Below, one piece after another: positions 1 to 6,374 of a stretch of DNA of 8,344 bases. Both the position numbers and the translations under genes were made by a program. Within the stretch, counting starts at the first letter, position 1. Each line of letters opens with the position of its first letter. Source of the stretch: Chloroflexota bacterium (lineage in GTDB: Bacteria; Chloroflexota; Dehalococcoidia; Tepidiformales; Tepidiformaceae). A model generated the notes under the pieces. The model was not told the origin of the DNA. It was given only the letters and a program-made list of their open reading frames with translations, and made no database searches. The stretch covers positions 1 through 8,344 of the forward strand of contig CAUJEQ010000106.1 in NCBI GenBank assembly GCA_963169135.1, given 5' to 3'.

Positions 1-4
1 AGTC

Positions 5-26
5 CCGCCCGCGGGTCGGGCGGTTT
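5..26 (+). terminator. Terminator-like GC hairpin at the left edge
   Basis: Seen: CCGCCCG (5-11), a 5-base loop, then CGGGCGG (17-23), a perfect 7-bp GC stem followed by TTTA. It would end a plus-strand transcript entering from the left of the window. The T-tract is short, so termination would be weak. It has no T-run on the minus strand, so it is not a terminator for truB. No gene to its left is visible. Confidence 0.3.
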
Positions 27-83
27 ACTGGCAAATTGTTAGAGTGCCTACGCGGATACGCAGGTGAAGCCAGTTCCTCTGGC

Positions 84-112
84 ATGATCTGAGTGCATGG
101 CCCCGATGTCAA
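84..112 (-). promoter_or_regulatory. Promoter-like -35/-10 pair reading out of the window
   Basis: On the minus strand there is a perfect TTGACA (107-112), a 17-base spacer and GATCAT (84-89, 4 of 6 matches to TATAAT). It would start a transcript near 77 running leftward, after the truB stop and a weak 5-bp hairpin (131-146). No start codon with a ribosome binding site follows within the visible bases. The spacing is ideal, but in isolation this could be chance. The rest of 1-155 shows no gene I can support. Confidence 0.3.
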
Positions 113-155
113 TACCAAAATTGAGTTTGAGCACGACATAACGTGCGAGATTGGC

Positions 156-1073
156 CTAATTCGGCAGGTTCAGCACCTTCACGGGCCGGATCTCGCCCAA
201 ACTCGACACAGAACCGACGCCAAGGAACTCGCCAGACGTGGCGTAGATTCGCGCGGTCTCCGCCGGCGTTTCCGCGCCAGAAGCGCTGCGATGCATCAGC
301 CCATGAGTGAATCGCCGGCACCCGTCGGGCCCCAGGATCGCGGTGTCATAGTCCCACAGCCCCTCGTCGCCGGGGAGGACGATGTCCCCCAACCGGGCGC
401 TTCCAGCCGCGGCCTCCAGACGGTCGAGTGTGGCCGCGTCTTCGACCCTGAACGGTCCGGCGGTGTGCCTCCGCAGGCTGCCGAGGTGCCCGCCGCACCC
501 CAGCGCGGCGCCGATGTCCCGCGCCAGGCTCCGCACGTAGGTCCCCGGCCCGCAATGGAGCTCGATTGCCAGCCGCCCGGGCGAAGCCGCGGACAAATGA
601 AGCGTGTGGACCAGAACGGGACGGGGCTCAAGCTGGGGCGTGTCGCCAGCCCGGGCGACGGCATAGGCGCGCTTTCCCGCCACCTTGATGGCGCTGAAGG
701 CCGGCGGCAGCTGGAACAGCGGTCCGCTGAATCGCCGCTCAATTTCCCGGAGGTCGACTGCCGTAACCACAGGGACCGGCCGCTCCTCGATCGTCTCTCC
801 TTCGGCGTCGTCGGTGGTGGTGGTCCGTCCAAGGACGATCTCGCCCGTGTACCGTTTGTCGTGCCCGGTGAGGTATTCCACAAGACGCGTGGCCTGTCCA
901 AGGCAGAGTACCAGTAGCCCGGTTGCCATGGGGTCGAGCGTGCCGGTGTGGCCGATGCGGCGCTGGCCCGTGATCCCCCTGGCCTTCGCGACCACGTCGT
1001 GGCTGGTCCAGCCAGCTGGCTTGTCGATCAGGATCAGGCCATGAAGCGGCGACTCAGGCCGTTTCGTGCTCAC
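156..1073 (-). CDS. truB: tRNA pseudouridine(55) synthase TruB
   Basis: Converts U55 in the T-loop of most tRNAs to pseudouridine. Counting from an upstream TTG at 1088, the signature GHTGTLDPMATGLL carries the catalytic aspartate (D52). The KRYTGEI tyrosine (Y80), the PPAFSAIKVAGKRAY block (128-142) and CGPGTYVRSLARDIG (179-193, with conserved R186) follow in family order. Total length is about 305 residues, normal for bacterial TruB, with a short C-terminal PUA-like part. I prefer the GTG at 1071-1073, which has GGAG 4 bases upstream and overlaps the rbfA stop by 20 bp. The TTG at 1086-1088 adds five residues and has no properly spaced ribosome binding site. It is the last gene of the nusA operon and is probably translated by coupling to rbfA. 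No ribF or rpsO follows. Confidence 0.96.
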   Translation of the reverse strand: MSTKRPESPLHGLILIDKPAGWTSHDVVAKARGITGQRRIGHTGTLDPMATGLLVLCLGQATRLVEYLTGHDKRYTGEIVLGRTTTTDDAEGETIEERPVPVVTAVDLREIERRFSGPLFQLPPAFSAIKVAGKRAYAVARAGDTPQLEPRPVLVHTLHLSAASPGRLAIELHCGPGTYVRSLARDIGAALGCGGHLGSLRRHTAGPFRVEDAATLDRLEAAAGSARLGDIVLPGDEGLWDYDTAILGPDGCRRFTHGLMHRSASGAETPAETARIYATSGEFLGVGSVSSLGEIRPVKVLNLPN

Positions 1074-1422
1074 CGCGCTCCGCGCCAACCTGGTTGATGA
1101 GTTCGGCGAGCCGTGCCCCGCGTTCTATCGACGGGTCAAACTTGAACACGAGTTCGGGCACATTGCGCAACGAGAGCCGATGGAGCAACTCCCGGTGGAG
1201 GAAGTGGACCGAGTTCTTCAGTCCCTCCAGCGCTTCCTTGCGCTCCGCCTCGGTGCCCAGATGTGAGACGTAAACCACCGCGTGGCGTAGGTCGGGCGAG
1301 ACCTGCACCTCGGTGATGGTGACCATCCCCCGCGAGACCCGGGGGTCCTTCACCTCGCGCAGCAGCAACTCGCTGATCTCCGCGCGAAGCAGTTCGTTCA
1401 CGCGGGTGGTCCGCATGCTCAC
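1054..1422 (-). CDS. rbfA: 30S ribosome-binding factor RbfA
   Basis: A small KH-like protein that binds the 30S subunit and helps 16S rRNA 5'-end maturation, notably in the cold. At 122 residues it has the usual length. Family landmarks are the N-terminal helix RVNELLRAEISELLLREVKDPR, the strand-turn VTITEVQVSPDLRHAVVYVS, the helical HFLHRELLHRLSLRNVPELVF and the ending FDPSIERGARLAELI. The GTG start at 1420-1422 is chosen because AAAGGA lies 7 bases upstream (1430-1435). The in-frame ATG two codons later would have a poorer spacing. It starts 27 bp after the infB stop with no promoter or terminator visible in that gap, so it should be co-transcribed with infB. It overlaps the start of truB. 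Confidence 0.96.
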   Translation of the reverse strand: MSMRTTRVNELLRAEISELLLREVKDPRVSRGMVTITEVQVSPDLRHAVVYVSHLGTEAERKEALEGLKNSVHFLHRELLHRLSLRNVPELVFKFDPSIERGARLAELINQVGAERGEHETA

Positions 1423-1449
1423 GGGTGGATCCTTTCGCCGCGGGCGCGG

Positions 1450-3225
1450 CTAGTTGACGCGCTCTTCGTGGTAGAACTCGATGACGTCGCCCTCGGCGTA
1501 CTTGTCGAACCCGCTGAGCACCACACCGCACTCGTAGCCGGTCTGGACTTCGCGCACGTCTTCCTGGAAGCGCTTGAGACCCTCGCACCGGCCTTTGCCG
1601 ATCTCTTCCTTGTTCCGCAGCACGCGCGTGTGTGTGCCGCGCTTGATGGTCCCATCGAGCACGTAACACCCGGCGATCTGGCCGAGCCGGCTCGACTTGA
1701 ACACCTGGCGCACTTCCGCATGGCCATCGATGACCATCTCGTACTTCGGCTCGAGCATGCCCGTGAGCGCCTTCTCCACATCCTCCAGCACCTGGTAGAT
1801 GATGCTGTAGCTGCGGATCTCGACGCCGGTAGCCTCGGCGCGCTTCTTCGCCGATGGGTCGGTGCGGGAGTTGAAGGCGATGATGATGCCGTTCGATGCC
1901 TCGGCGAGCATCACGTCGCTGTCACTGACGGGGCCCGTGGCGGAGTGGATGATCTTGAGCTTTACTTCGGGGTTGCTCAGCCGTTCGAGGGCGCCCTTGA
2001 GCGCTTCTGCGCTGCCGCGGACGTCGGCCTTCAGGATGATGATCAGTTCCTTGAGCTTGCCGGCGCTGATCTCGTTGAACAGCGTGTCCAGGTTGACGTG
2101 GGCGTGGTCGGTTTGTTCCGCTGCTTCGCGGCCGCGGCGGCGCTCATCGACGATGGTGCGCGCCAGGCGCTCGTCGGCAACCGCGCGGATGCGCTCGCCG
2201 GCTTCCGGCACTGCCTCGAGGCCCATGATGACCACCGGGGTCGCGGGTCCCGCTTCGCGGACGCGCTTGCCCTGATCATCGAACATCGCCTTGATCTTGC
2301 CGCTGGTTTCGCCCGCGACGACTGCGTCACCCTGGCGGAGGGTGCCTGCCTGGACGAGGACCGTGGCAATCGGGCCGCGGCCGGCATCCATCTCGGCTTC
2401 CACCACGACAGCGGAAGCCGGCCTGTCCGGGTTCGCCTTGAGTTCTCCGATCTCGGCCACCAGGTTGATCGCTTCCAGCAGGTCAGCCAGTCCCTCGCCG
2501 GTCGTGGCCGAGACGGGCACCGCTACCACGTCGCCGCCGTATTCTTCGACGACGATGTTGTGCTCGGTGAGCTGCTGTTTCACGCGATCCGGGTTCGCGG
2601 TTGGGAGGTCGATCTTGTTGATCGCGACGATGATCGGCACTTCGGCCGCGAGGGCGTGGTTGATCGCCTCAATGGTTTGCGGCATCACACCGTCGTTCGC
2701 GGCCACGACCAGGATGGCGATGTCGGTTACCTGTGCGCCGCGGGCGCGCATCGCGGTAAAGGCGGCGTGGCCCGGCGTATCGATGAAGGTCACGAGCTTG
2801 CCGTCGCGCTCGATCTGGTACGCGCCGATGTGCTGAGTGATGCCGCCGGCTTCCCCGGCAGCCACCTTCGTCTTCCGGATCGCGTCGAGGAGGCTGGTCT
2901 TGCCGTGGTCGACGTGGCCGAGGATGGTCACCACCGGCGGGCGCGGCTTCAGTGAGGCGGGATCGTCAACGATCTCTTCCTCTTCCAGCGCTATCGCCGC
3001 CACGGCGGGCTCTTCGGCCACATCCTCCTCGGGCTCGAGGCCGAGTTCCACAGCGATGATCGCCGCGGTGTCGTAGTCGATCGTCTGGTTCACGTTCGCC
3101 ATGACGCCGTTGGTCATCAGCCGCTTGATGACTTCGATGGCAGAGATGTTCAGGATGTCGCCGAGTTCCTTCACGGTGAGGGCCGCGGGGATTCTCACTG
3201 CCGTAGAGGTTGGTTTAGCCGTCAT
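1450..3225 (-). CDS. infB: Translation initiation factor IF-2 (short form)
   Basis: GTPase that brings fMet-tRNA to the 30S subunit and promotes 50S joining. The order is an IF2-N fold at about 13-64 (ALTVKELGDILNIS), a short acidic linker (64-90), then the G domain: G1 GHVDHGKT (103-110), G2 GGIT (127-130), G3 DTPGH (149-153), G4 NKID (203-206) and G5 SAT (239-241). Domains II, C1 and C2 follow, ending with the fMet-tRNA-binding region (SRLGQIAGCYVLDG, GYECGVVL). At 591 residues it is far shorter than the roughly 890 of E. coli IF-2, because only one IF2-N unit and no long linker are present; nothing catalytic is missing. The ATG overlaps the ylxR stop in an ATGA junction and lacks a strong ribosome binding site, so it is probably translated by coupling. 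Confidence 0.98.
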   Translation of the reverse strand: MTAKPTSTAVRIPAALTVKELGDILNISAIEVIKRLMTNGVMANVNQTIDYDTAAIIAVELGLEPEEDVAEEPAVAAIALEEEEIVDDPASLKPRPPVVTILGHVDHGKTSLLDAIRKTKVAAGEAGGITQHIGAYQIERDGKLVTFIDTPGHAAFTAMRARGAQVTDIAILVVAANDGVMPQTIEAINHALAAEVPIIVAINKIDLPTANPDRVKQQLTEHNIVVEEYGGDVVAVPVSATTGEGLADLLEAINLVAEIGELKANPDRPASAVVVEAEMDAGRGPIATVLVQAGTLRQGDAVVAGETSGKIKAMFDDQGKRVREAGPATPVVIMGLEAVPEAGERIRAVADERLARTIVDERRRGREAAEQTDHAHVNLDTLFNEISAGKLKELIIILKADVRGSAEALKGALERLSNPEVKLKIIHSATGPVSDSDVMLAEASNGIIIAFNSRTDPSAKKRAEATGVEIRSYSIIYQVLEDVEKALTGMLEPKYEMVIDGHAEVRQVFKSSRLGQIAGCYVLDGTIKRGTHTRVLRNKEEIGKGRCEGLKRFQEDVREVQTGYECGVVLSGFDKYAEGDVIEFYHEERVN

Positions 3226-3521
3226 AACGTTTCGCTTTCTTCTACCGGCAACGCCATTCCGAAGGCACGAAGCGCCTCGATATCGTCCATGGCCGGGGTG
3301 AACTTAAGTGCGTTTCTTATCGTACCGCCTTTGAGCGCTTTCTCCCAACACGCGCGGAGCGGATGGATGTAGGCGCCGCGCCCGTTGGCCTTCCCCGTCG
3401 GGTCGACCACCGCGCGGCCCTCGGGTGTCCGGACGATGCGGACAAGCCCGCGCTTACCCTGTTCGAGGCGGCAACCGATGCACGTGCGCTGAGGGATGGC
3501 CCGCGGTCTGGCGCCTGGCAC
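3222..3521 (-). CDS. ylxR: YlxR family RNA-binding protein
   Basis: A small basic protein (99 residues) with the YlxR signature RTCIGCR at 12-18 and GRGAYIH at 47-53, followed by ALKGGTIRNAL and a less conserved tail. YlxR proteins are RNA- or nucleic-acid-binding, and in Bacillus the protein has been linked to RNase P modulation and to gene regulation. Which role applies here cannot be read from the sequence. The GTG start at 3519-3521 is supported by a full GGAGG at 3531-3535, 9 bases upstream, lying directly after the nusA stop (15-bp gap). Its TGA overlaps the infB ATG by 4 bases. The L7Ae-like ylxQ gene often found between ylxR and infB is absent. Confidence 0.93.
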   Translation of the reverse strand: MPGARPRAIPQRTCIGCRLEQGKRGLVRIVRTPEGRAVVDPTGKANGRGAYIHPLRACWEKALKGGTIRNALKFTPAMDDIEALRAFGMALPVEESETL

Positions 3522-3536
3522 GGCGAAGCCCCTCCG

Positions 3537-5072
3537 TCAGTGGATGCGCCCCGAGTAGTCGATGTCTTCCATCTCGTCTTCTTCCTCTTCACTGAAGCGA
3601 GAGGCACGGCGCGCCTTCTTTGCCGCGGGCTTGCGCGCGGCGTCTTCGGCCTCGTCCGGGCGCTTCGGGAGGACATCCTCGGCGAAACGGATGGCCGAGG
3701 GCTTCATCTCGGCGACCACGGTCGTCGGGATTTCGTACTCCTCGTCCTCATCCTCGCCGTAGTCTTCCGACTCGCGCTCTTCGCGGTCGGGCACTTCCAT
3801 TTGGTCGACCACGGCCGCGAAGGAGATCTCCTCCTCGTCGGTGGTGGGCTCAGCGGCCGGGGCAGCGCTGGCAGCAGCGGGCGTAGCGGTTCCGGGCTCT
3901 TCCGCCAGTTCCGGCGCAAGCTCGGCGGCCGCTGCGATCTCCTCGGCCTCTTCAATGATGTCGATGTCCGGGGTCTCACCCGGTGCGAACGGCTCGAAGG
4001 CCAGGGGCGCCTCAACTTCGCCTTCCGCGGCGCGCTCCTTGGAAGCCTGGCTGTGGATGTTGATCCGCCAGCCCGTCAGCTTGGCGGCCAGCCGGGCGTT
4101 CTGCCCTTCCTTGCCGATAGCGAGTGAGAGCATCTTGTCTGGCACCACCACGCTCGCCAGGTGCTCGTCGACGTTGATCTCGGTTTCCAGCACCTCGGCC
4201 GGGCTGAGCGCGTTCGAAACGAAGTTGGCCGGGTCCGGGTCCCACTTGATCACGTCAATCCGCTCGCCGGCCAGTTCGTTGACGATGTTCTGGATGCGTG
4301 TGCCGCGCATGCCCACGCACGCGCCGATGGGGTCGATGTTGGCGTTGCGCGCATGGACCGCCACCTTGCTGCGGTGGCCGCCTTCGCGGGCGATGCTCTT
4401 GATTTCGACCGTCCCGGCCTTGATCTCCGGCACTTCCATTTCGAAGAGCCGACGGAGCAGGTTGCGATGGCCGCGGCTCACGACAATCTGCGGGCCCTTC
4501 ACGGCCTTCATGACTTCGAGCACCAGCACCTTCACGCGCTGGCCCGGCCGCAGGTGTTCATTGCGGACCTGCTCGCTGAAGGGCAGCACGGCCTCCGTGC
4601 CACGGCCAAGCTCGATGATGATCTGGCGCGCTTCGACTCGCTGAACGGTGCCGACGAGCAGTTCGCCTTCTTTGCCGGCGTATTCATCGAACACGGCGTC
4701 GCGCTCGGCCTCGCGGAGGCGCTGGAGGACCACCTGCTTGGCGGTCTGGGCAGCGATGCGGCCGGCGTTGGGCGGGAGCTGCTCTTCGAAGTCAAGCACG
4801 TCGCCAATACGAACGTCGGGCTTCCAGCGGCGCGCTTCCGGGAGCGCCATCTCGACGGCCGGCTCCTCGGGGTCATCCACCACCACCATCTGGCGGTAGG
4901 CACGGATGTCGCCGGTGGTCGTATCGATCTTGACGTTGATGTTCGGCGCGTTATCGCCCTCCCGCCGGAAGGCGGAAGTCAGCGCCGCTTCGACCGCCTC
5001 GAAAACGACCTCCCGGGGCAGGTTCTTTTCGGCGGCGAGTTGTCCAAGTGCCAGCAGGAGTTCGTTTTTCAT
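3537..5072 (-). CDS. nusA: Transcription termination/antitermination factor NusA
   Basis: Binds RNA polymerase and nascent RNA, modulating pausing, intrinsic termination and antitermination. The domains in this 511-residue product are: polymerase-binding N-terminal domain (about 1-130), S1 (135-200, GELLVGTVQRVEARQIII to IVVSR), KH1 with the loop GACVGMRGTRI (250-260), and KH2 with AIGKEGQNARLAAKLTGWRINI split across 318-339. After about 345 comes a low-complexity tail of some 165 residues, very acidic, with Ala/Pro/Glu stretches, a basic patch (KPAAKKARR) and the end EEEEDEMEDIDYSGRIH. There are no E. coli-type acidic repeat domains. The ATG at 5070-5072 (MKNELLLALGQ) is chosen because it matches the family start. 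The longer in-frame GTG at 5138 would include the promoter -10 and the terminator hairpin. The ribosome binding site is weak (TTGGACCT). First gene of the operon; no rimP precedes it. Confidence 0.97.
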   Translation of the reverse strand: MKNELLLALGQLAAEKNLPREVVFEAVEAALTSAFRREGDNAPNINVKIDTTTGDIRAYRQMVVVDDPEEPAVEMALPEARRWKPDVRIGDVLDFEEQLPPNAGRIAAQTAKQVVLQRLREAERDAVFDEYAGKEGELLVGTVQRVEARQIIIELGRGTEAVLPFSEQVRNEHLRPGQRVKVLVLEVMKAVKGPQIVVSRGHRNLLRRLFEMEVPEIKAGTVEIKSIAREGGHRSKVAVHARNANIDPIGACVGMRGTRIQNIVNELAGERIDVIKWDPDPANFVSNALSPAEVLETEINVDEHLASVVVPDKMLSLAIGKEGQNARLAAKLTGWRINIHSQASKERAAEGEVEAPLAFEPFAPGETPDIDIIEEAEEIAAAAELAPELAEEPGTATPAAASAAPAAEPTTDEEEISFAAVVDQMEVPDREERESEDYGEDEDEEYEIPTTVVAEMKPSAIRFAEDVLPKRPDEAEDAARKPAAKKARRASRFSEEEEDEMEDIDYSGRIH

Positions 5073-5081
5073 AGGTCCAAC

Positions 5082-5105
5082 AAAAAAGTGGGCCTGGTGC
5101 CCACT
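5082..5105 (-). terminator. Intrinsic terminator in the nusA leader (candidate attenuator)
   Basis: Read on the minus strand: AGTGGGC (5105-5099), loop ACCAG, GCCCACT (5093-5087), then five further T (5086-5082). This is a perfect 7-bp stem with a 5-base loop and a U-tract, the classic intrinsic terminator. It lies between the nusA promoter (5129-5134) and the nusA ATG (5072), and no gene upstream on this strand needs a terminator. It therefore most likely attenuates the nusA operon. On the plus strand the same hairpin has no T-run, so it would not terminate transcripts in that direction. Confidence 0.72.
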
Positions 5106-5128
5106 CCTGAGAGGAATTGCCAACACGC

Positions 5129-5134
5129 AGTATA
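5129..5134 (-). promoter_or_regulatory. Extended -10 promoter of the nusA operon
   Basis: The minus strand reads TGCTATACT, an extended -10 element (TGn followed by TATACT, 5 of 6 matches to TATAAT). No good -35 stands 16-18 bases upstream, which fits an extended -10 promoter. The expected start is near 5121-5124, giving a leader of about 50 bases that contains the terminator hairpin. The -10 is partly overlapped by an inverted repeat (5132-5157). Confidence 0.6.
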
Positions 5135-5157
5135 GCACCCCGGAGCAACGGGGCTAT
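5132..5157. repeat. Imperfect inverted repeat between divergent nusA and the desulfurase gene
   Basis: ATAG-CA-CCCCG (5132-5142) faces CGGGGCTAT (5149-5157) across a 6-base centre: nine matching positions per arm, with a two-base insertion in the left arm. It overlaps the nusA -10 element, so a protein bound here could block the nusA promoter. I recognise no known operator consensus. It could also be only a GC-rich chance palindrome. Confidence 0.3.
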
Positions 5158-5189
5158 CCGGCCCGCTGGAAGCCCGCCTTTCCGCCCGC

Positions 5190-5195
5190 TACGCT
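5190..5195 (+). promoter_or_regulatory. TAnnnT -10 element, leaderless promoter of the desulfurase gene
   Basis: TACGCT at 5190-5195 is exactly 6 bases before the ATG at 5202, so the hexamer sits at -12 to -7 if the A of ATG is +1. No Shine-Dalgarno exists upstream of this ATG. Both facts fit a leaderless mRNA. A -35 match is poor (CTGGAA at 5166-5171, 3 of 6). Confidence 0.45.
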
Positions 5196-5201
5196 GGCTG
5201 C

Positions 5202-6374
5202 ATGGGGCGCATCTACCTTGACCACGCGGCCACCACCCCGCCCGATCCGCGGGTGGTCGAAGCCATGATCCCAATGCTCACAACTCACTGGGGCAACCCT
5301 TCGAGCATCTACCTCGAGGGCCAGGAGGCCCGCCGTGCCCTTGATGCCGCGCGCAAGCTCGTCGCCGACCTGCTTGGCGCCCAGCCGAAGGAGATCGTCT
5401 TTACCAGCGGGGGCACCGAAGCCGACAACGCCGCCATCCGGGGTGCCGCTTTCGCCCAGCGTGATCGCGGGCGGGGCGACCACATCGTGACGACGCAGGT
5501 CGAGCACCACGCCGTCCTCCATACGGTCGAGCAGCTGGAACGTGAGGGTTTTCGTGCCACCTATCTCCCCGTCGATCGCGACGGGACCGTGGACCTGGCC
5601 GCGCTCGAAGACGCCGTTGGGCCCGAGACCACCGTCGTCTCGGTGATGACCGCGAACAACGAAGTGGGGACGATCCAGCCGGTCGCCGAGGCGGTCCGCA
5701 TCGCCCGCGCGCGGAACCCGAAGGTCGTGGTGCACACCGACGCGGTCCAGGCGGCCGGAGCGATCGACATCACGCCGGCCGCCCTCGGCGTCGATCTGCT
5801 CAGCATTGCCGGGCACAAGCTCTACGGACCGAAGGGCGTAGGGCTGCTCTACATCAAGAACCGGACACCCTGGCAGCCGACGATGTTTGGCGGAAGCCAG
5901 GAGAAAGAACGCCGGGCCGGGACTGAGAACGTCGCCGGCATCGTCGGCCTTGCGGCTGCGATGAAACTCGCATGGGACGAGTCAGCCGCGCGCACCGCGC
6001 ACACCCGCCGGCTCCGCGACCGGCTCCTCTTCGAGCTGCCGGAGCGCATCCCCGACACGGTCATCACCGGGCCGGCCAACCCGGATCGGCGGCTTGCGAA
6101 CAATTTCAGCTGCTGCTTCCGGAACGTCGAGGGCGAGAGCGTGCTGCTCGCGCTCGACATGGCGGATATCGCCGCGAGTTCCGGGAGCGCCTGCACGACG
6201 GGCGCCCTGGAACCGTCGCACGTCCTGACCGCCATGGGCATCGACCCGGACCTGGCCCACGCCTCCCTCCGCCTCACCGTCGGCAAGGGCACCACGGAGG
6301 CCGACATCGACCGCGTCCTGGCCACTCTCCCGGACATTGTCGCCCGCCTCCGCTCCCTCGCCGGGCCCGTCTAA
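5202..6374 (+). CDS. nifS: Cysteine desulfurase, NifS/IscS type (group I)
   Basis: PLP enzyme converting cysteine to alanine and passing persulfide sulfur to Fe-S scaffold or tRNA-thiolation partners. The 390-residue length is typical. It begins MGRIYLDHAATTP, the family N-terminus, which fixes the start. Further landmarks are FTSGGTEADN (67-76), EHHAV (101-105) with the PLP-stacking His, NNEVG (152-156), HTDAVQ (178-183) with the PLP-contacting Asp and Gln, the Schiff-base lysine K206 in SIAGHKLYGPKG, and the mobile-loop sulfur-accepting cysteine C331 in SSGSACTTGALEPSHVL. The loop form is that of group I (IscS/NifS), not SufS. NifS and IscS cannot be separated here, so the symbol is provisional. 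No iscU or mnmA lies beside it; it is transcribed alone, divergently from nusA. Its TAA stop is the first three bases of the adjacent inverted-repeat cassette. Confidence 0.96.
   Translation: MGRIYLDHAATTPPDPRVVEAMIPMLTTHWGNPSSIYLEGQEARRALDAARKLVADLLGAQPKEIVFTSGGTEADNAAIRGAAFAQRDRGRGDHIVTTQVEHHAVLHTVEQLEREGFRATYLPVDRDGTVDLAALEDAVGPETTVVSVMTANNEVGTIQPVAEAVRIARARNPKVVVHTDAVQAAGAIDITPAALGVDLLSIAGHKLYGPKGVGLLYIKNRTPWQPTMFGGSQEKERRAGTENVAGIVGLAAAMKLAWDESAARTAHTRRLRDRLLFELPERIPDTVITGPANPDRRLANNFSCCFRNVEGESVLLALDMADIAASSGSACTTGALEPSHVLTAMGIDPDLAHASLRLTVGKGTTEADIDRVLATLPDIVARLRSLAGPV

Noticed and set aside
1..16. Possible 3' end of a tRNA (T-loop-like AGTCCCGC then a 7-base acceptor strand)
   Set aside because: Only 16 bases are visible, no CCA follows, and the same bases are better explained by the GC hairpin at 5-23. 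It cannot be judged without sequence to the left.
131..146. GCACG/CGTGC hairpin after the truB stop as an operon terminator
   Set aside because: Only 5 bp, a 6-base loop, and no T-run directly after it on the minus strand.
93..917. 274-residue open frame on the plus strand
   Set aside because: Antisense to truB; composition is Arg/Pro/Gly-rich without any recognisable motif or ribosome binding site.
1468..2955. 495-residue open frame on the plus strand
   Set aside because: It lies wholly antisense to infB, whose product has every IF-2 motif. The translation is a His/Asp/Leu/Val-rich shadow typical of the opposite strand of GC-rich genes, with no domain.
4161..5135. 324-residue open frame on the plus strand
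   Set aside because: Antisense to nusA and to its promoter and leader; no motif, explained by GC-rich codon bias of the real gene.
5073..5138. N-terminal extension of nusA to a GTG at 5136-5138
   Set aside because: The extension would encode the -10 element and the terminator hairpin, and family members start at MKNEL or similar. The ATG at 5072 fits.
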